NCBI GenBank assembly: GCA_041399065.1
Contig: JAWKTN010000009.1
Location: forward strand, 381,021-445,020
Direction: 5' to 3'
DNA length: 64,000 nt
Origin: JAGQPD01 sp020426865
Lineage (GTDB): Bacteria > Planctomycetota > Planctomycetia > Pirellulales > Pirellulaceae
Shown here: positions 36,467-45,035 of the stretch, piece by piece
Layout of the letters: every line of letters begins with the position of its first letter
Numbering within the stretch: position 1 is the first letter of the stretch
Notes under the pieces: generated by a model
Databases searched by the model: none
Told to the model about the DNA's origin: nothing
What the model saw: only the letters and a program-made list of their open reading frames with translations
Made by a program: the position numbers and the translations under genes

Positions 36467-37060
36467 ATGGCAACGGTTCACGACGGTTCCAGCCATGAAG
36501 GTTATCTGCCGGCCGCAATTCCCCCCTTATCGGCCAATAACGATCAACCTTCCAACCACAATGGCAACAGTAAACCACTTACGAAAAGCAGCGACGCACG
36601 AAAACAATATCACCGGATTGCTACTGTTCGGCAGCAGCAAGGCATGTCGCTTCGCAGCGTCTCGCGACAGACGGGGGTCGAGGTACGTCAGCTCCGATTG
36701 CAGGAGCAGGAAACCGAAGACTTGAAACTTAGTGATCTATTCCTATGGCAGGCCGTCCTGGACGTGCCGCTGATCGATTTGCTCGCCGACCCAGGGACCG
36801 GGCTGTCGCAACCTGTCCTGGAACGCGCTCGGTTGGTGCGCATCATGAAGACGGTCAAGGCGATCGTCGAACGGGCTCACGACCCTGCGATCTCGCGCCT
36901 TGCCGAAACGCTCGAAAGCCAGCTCATCGAGATCATGCCGGAATTGGCCGAAGTCGGGCCGTGGCATTCCGTCGGACAGCGACGCAGCCTCGATGAATTT
37001 GGTCGGGCGGCCGAGCGAGTCTTGTCGGAGGACGCCATTTCGCACATGGATTGGGATTGA
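36467..37060 (+). CDS. HTH-type (XRE-like) DNA-binding protein
   Basis: About 197 residues from the ATG at 36467, which has GGAGG 11 bases upstream; ATG at 36431 and TTG at 36425 are possible earlier starts. After a Ser/Asn/His-rich N-tail lies a likely helix-turn-helix: HRIATVRQQQGMSLRSVSRQ then TGVEVRQLRLQEQETEDLKL, which reads as the XRE pattern. The C-terminal half is helical (ERARLVRIMKTVKAIVERAH) and not recognised. It may be a local regulator. A large inverted repeat follows its stop. Confidence 0.65.
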   Translation: MATVHDGSSHEGYLPAAIPPLSANNDQPSNHNGNSKPLTKSSDARKQYHRIATVRQQQGMSLRSVSRQTGVEVRQLRLQEQETEDLKLSDLFLWQAVLDVPLIDLLADPGTGLSQPVLERARLVRIMKTVKAIVERAHDPAISRLAETLESQLIEIMPELAEVGPWHSVGQRRSLDEFGRAAERVLSEDAISHMDWD

Positions 37061-37108
37061 TCGCCCTCGCGAAGTCTGGCCGTGCTCCGGCCAACGACAA
37101 ATCAACTT

Positions 37109-37160
37109 AACCGCTGATCGCCTTTGAACATCCACTTACCCCTTGGGGCGATCAGCGGTT
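37109..37160. repeat. 14-bp perfect inverted repeat after the HTH gene
   Basis: Arms AACCGCTGATCGCC (37109-37122) and GGCGATCAGCGGTT (37147-37160) pair perfectly around a 24-base loop. No T-run follows. It could be a terminator for the HTH gene or an operator upstream of the HAD gene. Confidence 0.6.
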
Positions 37161-37254
37161 CTCGGTTGTTATCATCGAACAAATAGCACTTTCGCTGGCG
37201 GCCGGTCCAGCAATAATGGTGTCATTCTTCGCAAATTGCATGGGGACACCAACG

Positions 37255-37836
37255 ATGGAAGCTGCTGCGTTAATCTTTGACTGCGATGGGACGTTGGCCG
37301 ATACGATGCCGATCCACTACTTGGCTTGGCGCACGACGCTCGAGCGTTACCGGATTCAATTCGATGAAGATCGTTTTTATGCTCTGGGTGGATGCCCACC
37401 CGCCAAGATCGTGAAGATGTTAGCGGACGAACAGCAGGTTACGGTCGATGCCCTCGCTGTCGCGGAAGAGAAGGAAAGCTGTTTTCTTGCCTCGCTGGGA
37501 CAAGTGCTACCGATCACACCGGTCGTCGACGTGGCGCGCGCCCATCACGGCCGGCTTCCGATGGGAGTCGGATCGGGATCGGGCCGCGACATTGTGCGCG
37601 ACATTTTGCAGCGGTTGGGGATCGCGCAACTGTTTCAGTGCGTTGTCGGCTCAGAGGATACCGAGCACCACAAGCCGGAGCCGGATGTATTTTTGCGGGT
37701 CGCGTCGCTGCTGGGTGTCGCGCCGCAGGCCTGTTGTGTCTACGAAGATTCCGACTTGGGCATCGAAGCGGCGCGGCGGGCCGGTATGCAGTGGTTCGAC
37801 GTGCGGACCGTTCACACGCCGAAACGCTGGACATAA
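37255..37836 (+). CDS. HAD-superfamily hydrolase, beta-phosphoglucomutase/phosphatase-like
   Basis: 193 residues from the ATG at 37255, which has GGGGA eight bases before; ATG at 37216 or 37240 are possible earlier starts. Motif I is LIFDCDGTLADTMPIH with both Asp residues. The cap segment RRYALGG-like (RFYALGGCPPAKI) resembles beta-phosphoglucomutase and related phosphatases. Motif II is MGVGSGSGRDI, motif III HHKPEPDVFL (Lys), motif IV VYEDSDLGIEAARRAGM. The likely substrate is a sugar phosphate or nucleotide. Its 3' end is convergent with sufS. Confidence 0.87.
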   Translation: MEAAALIFDCDGTLADTMPIHYLAWRTTLERYRIQFDEDRFYALGGCPPAKIVKMLADEQQVTVDALAVAEEKESCFLASLGQVLPITPVVDVARAHHGRLPMGVGSGSGRDIVRDILQRLGIAQLFQCVVGSEDTEHHKPEPDVFLRVASLLGVAPQACCVYEDSDLGIEAARRAGMQWFDVRTVHTPKRWT

Positions 37837-37858
37837 GACTAACATTAGGAATCGCCGG

Positions 37859-37881
37859 AATACCTCGAGGTTCGAGGTATT
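37859..37881. terminator. Bidirectional hairpin between HAD and sufS
   Basis: Arms AATACCTCG and CGAGGTATT form a perfect nine-pair stem around AGGTT, midway between the convergent stops at 37836 and 37890. The T-run is poor on both strands, so a Rho-independent role is uncertain. Confidence 0.45.
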
Positions 37882-37889
37882 GAACACAT

Positions 37890-39143
37890 TTAGCGTCGTC
37901 GAAAGACGCGCAAAGCATCTTCCAGAGCCGCCGCCAGTTGGTCGATTTCCGCCGGCGTATTGTAGAAGTAGAAACTTGCACGCGAACTGGCGGTGATCCC
38001 TAGTTTCTTATGCAGTGGCATCGCACAGTGGTGACCGGCCCGCACGGCGATGCCATGTCTGTCCAGCAATTGGGCAACATCGTGCGGATGGATTCCATCC
38101 ATGGTAAAGCTGACGATGCCGGCCTTCCGTTCGGGGGCTGGTCCCAAGCTATGGAACTCCGGAATCCGCCCGAGTGTTTCGTGAGCGTATTGTGTGAGCA
38201 CTTGTTCGTAATCATGAATCTTCTGCAACCCCACTTGGAGGAGATAATCGATCGCCGCCCCCAAACCGATGGCAGGTACAATCGGCGGCGTCCCCGCCTC
38301 GAATTTGGCTGGCAAATCCGCTGGCTCAAAACGATCCAGCTTCACTCGACGAATCATATTGCCACCGCCCAAGAACGGTGGCATCGCTTCCAGCAACGAC
38401 TGCTTGCCGTACAACACGCCAACGCCGGACGGCCCCATCATCTTGTGCCCGCTGAATGCCACAAAATCGGCATCCAATTGTTGGACGTCCAGTGGCGAAT
38501 GCGGAGCACTTTGAGCTGCATCTACCAGTACGATGGCTCCCGCTGCATGCGCCCGCGCGACGATCTCCGCAACCGGATTGATCGTCCCCAAAACGTTCGA
38601 TACGTGCGTTATCGACACCAGCCTGGTGCGGTCTGTCAACAGTGTATCAAGCGTCGCCAGATTGAGTTGACCATCGTCGGTGATCGGGATATGGCGCAGC
38701 CGGCAATCGGTGCGCTCCTGCAGTTGGTGCCACGGGACCAGATTGGCGTGATGCTCCATTTCGGTGAGTAGAATTTCGTCCCCCGTCCGGATGTTGGCAT
38801 CACCCCAGCTGCGGGCAACCAGGTTGATCGCCATCGTCGTACCCGTAGTAAAGATCACTTCCTGTTCCGAGTTGGCATTGATGAACTTGGAAATCTTTTG
38901 GCGCGCGTCTTCGAACAAGTCGGTGCTTTGGTCACTTAGCCAATGAATTCCACGATGCACGTTGGCATAGTGGTTTTCGTAGGTGTCGACGATGGCTTGA
39001 ATCACCTGCCGCGGCCGCTGGGTTGTCGCGGCGTTATCGAGGTAGACCAATGGCTGGCCGTCACGCACCGGACGGGAGAGGATCGGAAAATCGGCGCGCC
39101 AGGAATTGGGCTCCAGCGGCAAGCGAATTGTCGAGATGTTCAT
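37890..39143 (-). CDS. sufS: Cysteine desulfurase SufS
   Basis: A 417-residue PLP enzyme that moves sulfur from L-cysteine to a persulfide for Fe-S clusters. Motifs are YLDNAATTQRPR, YANVHRGIHWLSDQS, HHANLVPWHQL, the PLP lysine in VAFSGHKMMGPSGVG, and the active-site Cys in RAGHHCAMPLHKKLG. The latter, with RASFYFYNTPAEI, marks the class II SufS type. It is followed on the same strand order by sufU upstream (39171-39626), so sufU-sufS are a likely pair. No sufBCD genes lie in the window. Confidence 0.95.
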   Translation of the reverse strand: MNISTIRLPLEPNSWRADFPILSRPVRDGQPLVYLDNAATTQRPRQVIQAIVDTYENHYANVHRGIHWLSDQSTDLFEDARQKISKFINANSEQEVIFTTGTTMAINLVARSWGDANIRTGDEILLTEMEHHANLVPWHQLQERTDCRLRHIPITDDGQLNLATLDTLLTDRTRLVSITHVSNVLGTINPVAEIVARAHAAGAIVLVDAAQSAPHSPLDVQQLDADFVAFSGHKMMGPSGVGVLYGKQSLLEAMPPFLGGGNMIRRVKLDRFEPADLPAKFEAGTPPIVPAIGLGAAIDYLLQVGLQKIHDYEQVLTQYAHETLGRIPEFHSLGPAPERKAGIVSFTMDGIHPHDVAQLLDRHGIAVRAGHHCAMPLHKKLGITASSRASFYFYNTPAEIDQLAAALEDALRVFRRR

Positions 39144-39170
39144 GATATGGCTTCGATGTCCTACTAGAGG

Positions 39171-39626
39171 TTATTGCTCTTCACCGAGATTAGGGCCCTC
39201 CATCCCCTTGCCTGGTGGCCGATCGTCGTCATTGCCATCGACAGGCGAGAAGATGGCCGCCTGAACAACTCGCCACGGCAACAGGCAGCATTTTTGGCGG
39301 TTCGGCGTCAATCGAGGACCAAATAGTTGTAGCATCTGTTCGGCTGTGAACTGTTGGACCTCCACCGTCGACTTCCCCTCGATCGCTTCCATCAGCATGG
39401 ATGCCGACGCCTGACTGATGCAACAGCCATCCCCGTCGAACCACGCCTCGGCAATGTTGCCACCGCGATCAATCCGCAATTCTACCGATACAACGTCGCC
39501 ACATAGCGGGTTGTCGTCCTCGTGCTCGTGCGTATGCTGAGGACATTTGCCGCGATGATACGGATCCTCGTAATGATCCATCACGTGCTCTTCGTAGATA
39601 TCTTCTTCGTTTGACATGCTCGACAT
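39171..39626 (-). CDS. sufU: Iron-sulfur assembly sulfurtransferase/scaffold SufU
   Basis: About 151 residues from the ATG at 39626 (MSSMSNEEDIYEEHV), with ATG at 39617 as alternative and no clear SD for either. It is a NifU_N/SufU-type protein with three Cys: NPLCGDVV, GDGCCISQASASM and RQKCCLLPW. The SQAS segment is typical. SufU takes the persulfide sulfur from SufS. The gene starts 27 bases before sufS and lies after the RNase HII-like gene. The tail is acidic and short. Confidence 0.9.
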   Translation of the reverse strand: MSSMSNEEDIYEEHVMDHYEDPYHRGKCPQHTHEHEDDNPLCGDVVSVELRIDRGGNIAEAWFDGDGCCISQASASMLMEAIEGKSTVEVQQFTAEQMLQLFGPRLTPNRQKCCLLPWRVVQAAIFSPVDGNDDDRPPGKGMEGPNLGEEQ

Positions 39627-39684
39627 TTGTTTTCGTGTGCACCAGTTATTCGTAGAACCCAATCAATAATAATCATAGATGGAC

Positions 39685-40647
39685 TTATCGGCATCGCCAA
39701 ATCGTATGATCGGCGATTCCAAGTTTCTGCCGCGCAATGGCAGTTTCGGAGAAAAAGCGTTTGGCATCGACCGGATACCCTGCCGTTGGTCGCAATCCCG
39801 GTTGGTGAACGCGCCAAAAGGCGTTGAACGCACGCATCGCCAATTCCCGCAGGTATTTGGCCAGAATCGATGACAACGCTGCCGGCAGATGCGATTCCCC
39901 TTTGGCTTGAAAGCGGATCTCCATTCGCCGATTTGACGGGCCCAGCCGATAGCTACTGCACGCCCGTCCCTCCTCGCAAACTTGAACGAAACCGTCCTCG
40001 AAAACTTCGTGCAACAATGGGACGTAATTGTTCCGTCCACCATGCTTGTCGCACAGCACCAGTGCCGAACCATCGCCGGTCGACGCCAGCATATTGCGGA
40101 TCAATTCCAAGGTGGTGATTGACAGCAATGTGCTCTTGTTTCCCCAGCGTTCGACCGATGCATTGAATTGCGACGGAAAGACGGCGGCAACTTGTGCGTC
40201 AAGAATGCGAATGCCACGATCCGCAAGTACGCGAAGAAAATTGGCGGTGGCCAGCTCGATCGAACGTGCGACCAAATCGACCGGCAACCGCTCATCGTAC
40301 TCGCGATAACACGGGGAATCGTCGATCTGCCACGTGCTTGTCTGTGCCAACTGCTGCCAAATATCCCGCCAAGAATCTGCCGTTCGCCCGACGGCACCTA
40401 AGGTCGCCCAGACCGCGCGCTCAAGTAACTGCAGCCCGCGCCCCGATGCGTAGAGTAACTTGGAATCGGCAATGGCAATTTGCCCGTCGCCCAAGTTTCT
40501 ACCGTCCCGTCTCACGACATCGCTCAATCGCTCCGGCAGCAATTCGACCGCGACGTCGTCCGGCAGATACCATAACGTCCCAGCAATGGTCAGCGGACCA
40601 AGATTGGGGCCATATCCAGCTTCGTCGGTTCCAAGTACGTACGGCAT
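39685..40647 (-). CDS. RNase HII-like protein of unusual type
   Basis: About 320 residues from the ATG at 40647 (MPYVLGTDEAGYGPNLGPL); TTG at 40662 would add five residues. The first block matches RNase HII motif GxDEAGRGP, but the Arg is Tyr. A second acidic site is IAIADSKLLYASG and a third candidate is LCDKHGGRNNY. Bacterial RNase HII is about 200 residues, so this protein carries a large extra section, and may be a separate branch of the RNase H fold. It probably cuts RNA in RNA/DNA hybrids, but this is inferred. It starts 18 bases after the small SDR-repeat gene. Confidence 0.65.
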   Translation of the reverse strand: MPYVLGTDEAGYGPNLGPLTIAGTLWYLPDDVAVELLPERLSDVVRRDGRNLGDGQIAIADSKLLYASGRGLQLLERAVWATLGAVGRTADSWRDIWQQLAQTSTWQIDDSPCYREYDERLPVDLVARSIELATANFLRVLADRGIRILDAQVAAVFPSQFNASVERWGNKSTLLSITTLELIRNMLASTGDGSALVLCDKHGGRNNYVPLLHEVFEDGFVQVCEEGRACSSYRLGPSNRRMEIRFQAKGESHLPAALSSILAKYLRELAMRAFNAFWRVHQPGLRPTAGYPVDAKRFFSETAIARQKLGIADHTIWRCR

Positions 40648-40665
40648 GCCGCAGACGATCAATCG

Positions 40666-40947
40666 CTAGTCGTCAGCAGCCGCGTCCAAAGAGTACAGCG
40701 ACTCTCGCCGAATCAAGCAACATGAGCCGGTTTCTACGTCCTGCAACCCCAGCACATTCCCCGACCAATTGTCGATCCGCACAATGCGCCGCCGGCTGAT
40801 CAACTGCTGACAGAACTCCTCCCGGTCCACGAACTGACTTTCGTCGCCCCGCGAATCGAGCTCCTGACCCTTGAGGTCCAATCTGTCCGATATTCTGTCC
40901 GATATTCTGTCCGAAATCAATCTGTCCGATATTACGTGTGACGTCAT
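40666..40947 (-). CDS. Small protein with tandem SDR repeats
   Basis: 93 residues from the ATG at 40947, which has GGAG seven bases before it. The N-terminus reads ISDRLISDRISDRISDRLDL, encoded by 12-base tandem repeats. The rest (SQFVDREEFCQQLISRRRI...) includes an RIVRIDNWSGNVLGLQDVE segment. No known domain was recognised. It starts the group leading into the RNase HII-like gene, sufU and sufS on this strand. Confidence 0.5.
   Translation of the reverse strand: MTSHVISDRLISDRISDRISDRLDLKGQELDSRGDESQFVDREEFCQQLISRRRIVRIDNWSGNVLGLQDVETGSCCLIRRESLYSLDAAADD
40883..40933 (+). repeat. 12-base tandem repeats in the small SDR gene
   Basis: CTGTCCGATATT occurs at 40883 and 40895, a 15-base variant (CTGTCCGAAATCAAT) at 40907, and again CTGTCCGATATT at 40922. 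On the minus strand they encode ISDR units, so the frame is kept. Confidence 0.9.
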
Positions 40948-41528
40948 CGTTGTGACTCCTGTCCGACCACCACTCTTCCATGAGAAGCAAAAAAAGTGTC
41001 GCGCTCGGATCCAGCGAGCCACCCCCAATTGTAGCGGCGCCCCCTGCCCGTCGATACCGCCGAAGCAACCACGGCATCCAAAATCGAATTTGATCTTGCC
41101 AACTTTAATGCACTTTGTGCTTTACACGGGCTGTGATGATTCTGTGGGCTGGGGTGGCCGGCCAGAAGCAATGATCACTTGCGTCCTACGTATTGTTTCG
41201 GATTTGGCGCCGCGATTGAACCTTGCCGCCCGCAACCCAATCACTACTTCCGGACCTGCCGAGTCAAATGTAGCTGGCAAGTACCTCTGGTGGGGGGGTG
41301 GCTTTCGAGATTTCTCTTGCAGTGAAATAGCAACGGGCTTAGACTTAGGGCGGAAAGCTATGCAGGATGTAGCGATTCCGACGGGTGCGTTGTCCGTGGC
41401 ACCGTGAAGGCATGGGCTCAAGATCGTACCTACCCCCTTCCTCACTCCAGACCTACCCACCACAACCTACCCGCGATTTGTCCGACGCACGTTGTTAGGG
41501 ACATTGCAATACGTGTACGGAGACAGTT
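40948..41528. other. Intergenic region upstream of gspE
   Basis: About 580 bases between the SDR gene and gspE. No gene or clear promoter was seen. Three copies of ACCTACCC (41428, 41451, 41465) lie in a C/T-rich stretch before gspE. Confidence 0.4.
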
Positions 41529-43232
41529 TTGGTAGACACCGCCATGCATCAACCAGCCACGCTACAGGGACTTGACCGCAGTCAGCTTCGCACGGTGTGG
41601 GAGGCCCTTGAGTCCCGTCAATCGTTAACGGAGGTGGCCGAAGGATTTCAATTTTCATCGTCGCGGGACTTATTGCGCGCGATCGCGGTGGCGTTGGGAT
41701 TGGAGTTGGTGGATTTGGAGGGGGTGCAGGTCGACACGTCGCTGCTTGAGGCTTTTCCGTTGAAGATGATTCATCGCTATGAGGTGTTTCCGATCCGGCG
41801 CGAGGGGGACGAGTTGACGTTGGCGGTGAGCAATCCGATGGGGTTCCAGGCGATTGATTCGATTGGTGTATCCTTGCGTTGCGTGGTGAAGCCGGTATTA
41901 GTGGAATCGGATCAGTTGCGGCAGTTGATCAAGAGCCATTTGGGGGTGGGTGCGGAGACGATCGATGGCTTGTTGGCGTTGCAACGTGACGTGCCGGAGC
42001 TGGAGGGGTTCGATGGGTTAGACGGGCAGGATCGCGAAGACGCCGAGATGGCTCAACAGGCGTCGGTGGTACGGTTGGTTAATGAGATCTTGGGCGAGGC
42101 GATTGAAGCGCGGGCAAGCGACATCCACGTTGAGGCTCAGGAGCACGGCATCAAGATCCGGTATCGTATCGACGGCGTATTGCAGCGGCAGCCGACGCCA
42201 CCGGAGATGAATCAGTTTCGAGCGGCGATCGTCAGTCGCTTGAAGATCATGGCACGGCTGAACATTGCGGAAAAGCGGGTGCCACAGGACGGTCGCATCA
42301 AGATGCGGGTCAAGGGCCGCGAAGTCGACATTCGCGTATCGATCATACCGATGCTGCATGGCGAAGGCGTGGTGATGCGAATCTTGGACAAGTCGAATCT
42401 CAACTTTTCGCTCCGCGGCATCGGCATGTCCGAGCAGATCTACGAAAGGTTCCAGCGTTTGATTCGCTTGCCGCACGGCATCTTATTGGTGACAGGCCCG
42501 ACCGGATCGGGTAAAACAACGACGTTGTACTCGGCACTCAGCGAGATCAAAAACGAAGAGACGAAGATCATCACGACGGAGGATCCGATCGAGTACCAGT
42601 TGGATGGCATCAACCAGATTCAGGTCCACGCGAAAGTCGGGCTGACATTTGCTGCCAGCTTACGCAGCATTCTGCGACACGATCCCGACGTTGTACTCGT
42701 CGGGGAAATCCGCGACTTGGAGACGGCGGAAAACGCGACGCAGGCCGCATTGACGGGACACTTGGTGTTCAGCACATTGCATACGAACGACGCCGCCAGT
42801 GCCTTTATGCGGCTGACGGACATTGGCGTCGAACCGTTTTTGGTGAGCAGTACCGTGGAAGGCGTCATGGCACAGCGTTTGGTCCGGCGGTTATGTGTGG
42901 AGTGTCGCGCGCCGGTCGATCCGGCGTCGGTTGACGTTCCCGAGGATTTTCCGTGGGAATTATTTCAACAACATGATGCGACCATTTACCGGCCGGTTGG
43001 ATGCCCGGCCTGCCGCGGCAACGGATACCGAGGCCGGATGGGCATCTACGAGTTGCTAGTCGCCAACGACGAAGCACGCGACCTGATTTCCAAGCGAGTC
43101 GCTTCCCAAGAGGTAAAGCAAGCGGCCATACGGGCTGGCATGACGACCCTGCGCGACGATGGTTGGTGCAAGGTACTGGCTGGCGATACCTCCGTTGATG
43201 AAGTGCTACGTGTCACAAAATCGGACACATAG
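41529..43232 (+). CDS. gspE: Type II secretion ATPase GspE
   Basis: A 567-residue cytoplasmic ATPase that drives pseudopilus assembly. The N-terminal region fits GspE_N. The ATPase has Walker A GPTGSGKTTTLYSAL, an Asp-box/Walker B segment LVGEIRDLETAENATQAAL, a His-box GHLVFSTLHTNDA, and a zinc site with CVEC and CPACRGNGYRG. The start is a TTG with GGAG five bases before; the ATG at 41544 is an alternative. It opens an operon with gspF, G, H, I, J, K on the same strand. PilB-type ATPases look alike, but the gsp neighbours favour GspE. Confidence 0.93.
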   Translation: MVDTAMHQPATLQGLDRSQLRTVWEALESRQSLTEVAEGFQFSSSRDLLRAIAVALGLELVDLEGVQVDTSLLEAFPLKMIHRYEVFPIRREGDELTLAVSNPMGFQAIDSIGVSLRCVVKPVLVESDQLRQLIKSHLGVGAETIDGLLALQRDVPELEGFDGLDGQDREDAEMAQQASVVRLVNEILGEAIEARASDIHVEAQEHGIKIRYRIDGVLQRQPTPPEMNQFRAAIVSRLKIMARLNIAEKRVPQDGRIKMRVKGREVDIRVSIIPMLHGEGVVMRILDKSNLNFSLRGIGMSEQIYERFQRLIRLPHGILLVTGPTGSGKTTTLYSALSEIKNEETKIITTEDPIEYQLDGINQIQVHAKVGLTFAASLRSILRHDPDVVLVGEIRDLETAENATQAALTGHLVFSTLHTNDAASAFMRLTDIGVEPFLVSSTVEGVMAQRLVRRLCVECRAPVDPASVDVPEDFPWELFQQHDATIYRPVGCPACRGNGYRGRMGIYELLVANDEARDLISKRVASQEVKQAAIRAGMTTLRDDGWCKVLAGDTSVDEVLRVTKSDT

Positions 43233-43254
43233 TCCTACCTGACAATTCCCACCC

Positions 43255-44484
43255 ATGGCAGAATTCGCATACACCGCCAAGACGATAACCGGCGAAAATA
43301 CGTCGGGCGTGATCGCGGCCAACAGCCAGCGCGAGGCGATGGGGCTATTGCGGCAGATGTCGCTCTACCCCTTGGAAGTCCGCGACCAACAGTCCACCGC
43401 CGACTCCCCTTGGGCTCGGCTGCTTCAGAGCTTTCCGCGACGCATCAAGAACGAGATCATTGCCGACGCCCTGACTCAGCTCGGTGATCTATTGGGAAAT
43501 GGTGTTTCGTTGATCGAGTCCCTTTCGATTTTATCCGAGCAATCGGCCGACGCGAGCATGCGCGAGGTCTGGACGGATGTGCGGCGAACAGTATCGGACG
43601 GCCGTAACCTCGACGACGCCTTGGCTGCGCATCCACGCGTCTTTTCTTCGTTATGCGTGAACATGGTGCGAGCTGGATTGGAAGGGGCATTCCTGGAGGA
43701 ATCGCTGCAACGGGTTGCGTCGTTTATGCGCAAACAGGACGAGTTGCGAGGAAAGGTCGTCGGAGCGATGGCATATCCGATCGTCCTGGCAATCGTGGGG
43801 TCGATCATCACCGTGGGATTGGTAACGTTCATTGTGCCGATGTTCGAGTCCTTCTTTTCGCGTCTCGTACGGGGGGGCGTCGAGCTGCCGCTGATCACTC
43901 GCATTCTGTTGGCTCTCAGTCACGGACTGGTCCGTTACGGACTGGTCGCCGCCATCACGATTACCGCGATGGTTCTTGCCGTCAAGCGGCTACTAAAGTC
44001 CGAACGCGGACGTCGTGTCGCCGACGGACTGAAACTGAAGATACCGGTCGTCGGAAAGATCTTGCATGATACCGCGGTCTCACGATTCTGTCGGGTATTG
44101 GGAACCATGTTGCGAAACGGCGTCCCGATTCTCAAGTCACTCGATATCAGCGGTGCCGCTGTCGGAAACGTGCTGCTGCAAGAGGCAATACGCGAGTCCG
44201 CTCAAAATATTTCCTCGGGCAATTTGCTGTCACAACCGTTGGCGGCGAGTGGCTTGATTCCTGCCCAAGTCATGGCGATGATCCGCGTCGCTGAAGAATC
44301 CAATACACTCGATCAGGTACTCGTGAAAATCGCCGACCGCACTGACAGTCGCGTCGAACGGCAATTGGACGTGCTCGTGCGACTAGTTGAGCCACTCATG
44401 TTGCTGACCATCGGCGGGATGGTCATGTTCGTCATCATCGGAGTTCTGTTGCCGGTGTTCGATTTGAATTCGGCAATCGACTAA
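43255..44484 (+). CDS. gspF: Type II secretion inner-membrane platform GspF
   Basis: A 409-residue integral membrane protein with two T2SSF domains. The first holds IIADALTQLGDLLGNGVSLI (ADAL and GNGVSL typical), and a membrane helix VLAIVGSIITVGLVTFIVPMF follows, then FFSRLVRGGVELPLITRILL. The second domain has VSRFCRVLGTMLRNGVPILK and ends with the helix LLTIGGMVMFVIIGVLLPVF. It anchors the pseudopilus machinery and binds GspE. It follows gspE after 22 bases. The length is usual. Confidence 0.95.
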   Translation: MAEFAYTAKTITGENTSGVIAANSQREAMGLLRQMSLYPLEVRDQQSTADSPWARLLQSFPRRIKNEIIADALTQLGDLLGNGVSLIESLSILSEQSADASMREVWTDVRRTVSDGRNLDDALAAHPRVFSSLCVNMVRAGLEGAFLEESLQRVASFMRKQDELRGKVVGAMAYPIVLAIVGSIITVGLVTFIVPMFESFFSRLVRGGVELPLITRILLALSHGLVRYGLVAAITITAMVLAVKRLLKSERGRRVADGLKLKIPVVGKILHDTAVSRFCRVLGTMLRNGVPILKSLDISGAAVGNVLLQEAIRESAQNISSGNLLSQPLAASGLIPAQVMAMIRVAEESNTLDQVLVKIADRTDSRVERQLDVLVRLVEPLMLLTIGGMVMFVIIGVLLPVFDLNSAID

Positions 44485-44523
44485 CAACAAAAAATAACCA
44501 GATATCGATGGGGGGGTCCGAAA

Positions 44524-45030
44524 ATGAAAAACAAATCACTTCAACGCCGTAAAGGTCTGACGCTGCTGGAATTGATGATCGTGTTGATCATCCTTGTGAT
44601 GCTTTTTGCGATTGCCGCACCACGGTTGTTGGGGTCGCAACGAAAGGCAGATATTAAGGCGACGAAAGTGCAGATCGGTAATCTCGAATCGGCGCTCAAG
44701 ATGTATACCACCGACATGAAGACGTTTCCCAGCACGGAAGATGGCCTGGAGGCGTTGATCAAGCGGCCATCGGACGAGGCCAAAGCCGATAAGTGGGACG
44801 GTGCGTACCTGGACGAGGAAGTAATTCCTGCCGATCCCTGGGGGAACGCTTTCACTTACGAGTACCCTCCCACTCACGGCACTCGCGATTTTCCTAACAT
44901 CTCCTCCAACGGTCCCGATGGCGAGGCCAACACGGATGACGACATCGTCAATTGGCGAGAATCTACGGGAACCGATGGTGAAAACAGTTCCGCAGACACG
45001 GATGGTGCCACAATGAACGACAGTAAATAG
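44524..45030 (+). CDS. gspG: Major pseudopilin GspG
   Basis: 168 residues. The prepilin cleavage site is RRKG/LTLLELMIV with Glu at mature position 5, followed by the hydrophobic helix. The globular part has the GspG pattern: TTDMKTFPSTEDGLEALIKR and VIPADPWGNAFTYEYP, with a C-terminal Asp-rich region that binds calcium in the family. GGGGGG lies eight bases before the ATG. It forms the main rod of the pseudopilus. The C-terminus is longer than in E. coli-type GspG by a Thr/Asp-rich tail. Confidence 0.95.
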   Translation: MKNKSLQRRKGLTLLELMIVLIILVMLFAIAAPRLLGSQRKADIKATKVQIGNLESALKMYTTDMKTFPSTEDGLEALIKRPSDEAKADKWDGAYLDEEVIPADPWGNAFTYEYPPTHGTRDFPNISSNGPDGEANTDDDIVNWRESTGTDGENSSADTDGATMNDSK

Positions 45031-45035
45031 TTACG

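Noticed and set aside
40871..41407. 178-codon ORF on the plus strand over the SDR-repeat gene
   Set aside because: It is a frame over the 12-base repeat and spacer, without RBS or homology; the minus-strand ORF has a good SD.
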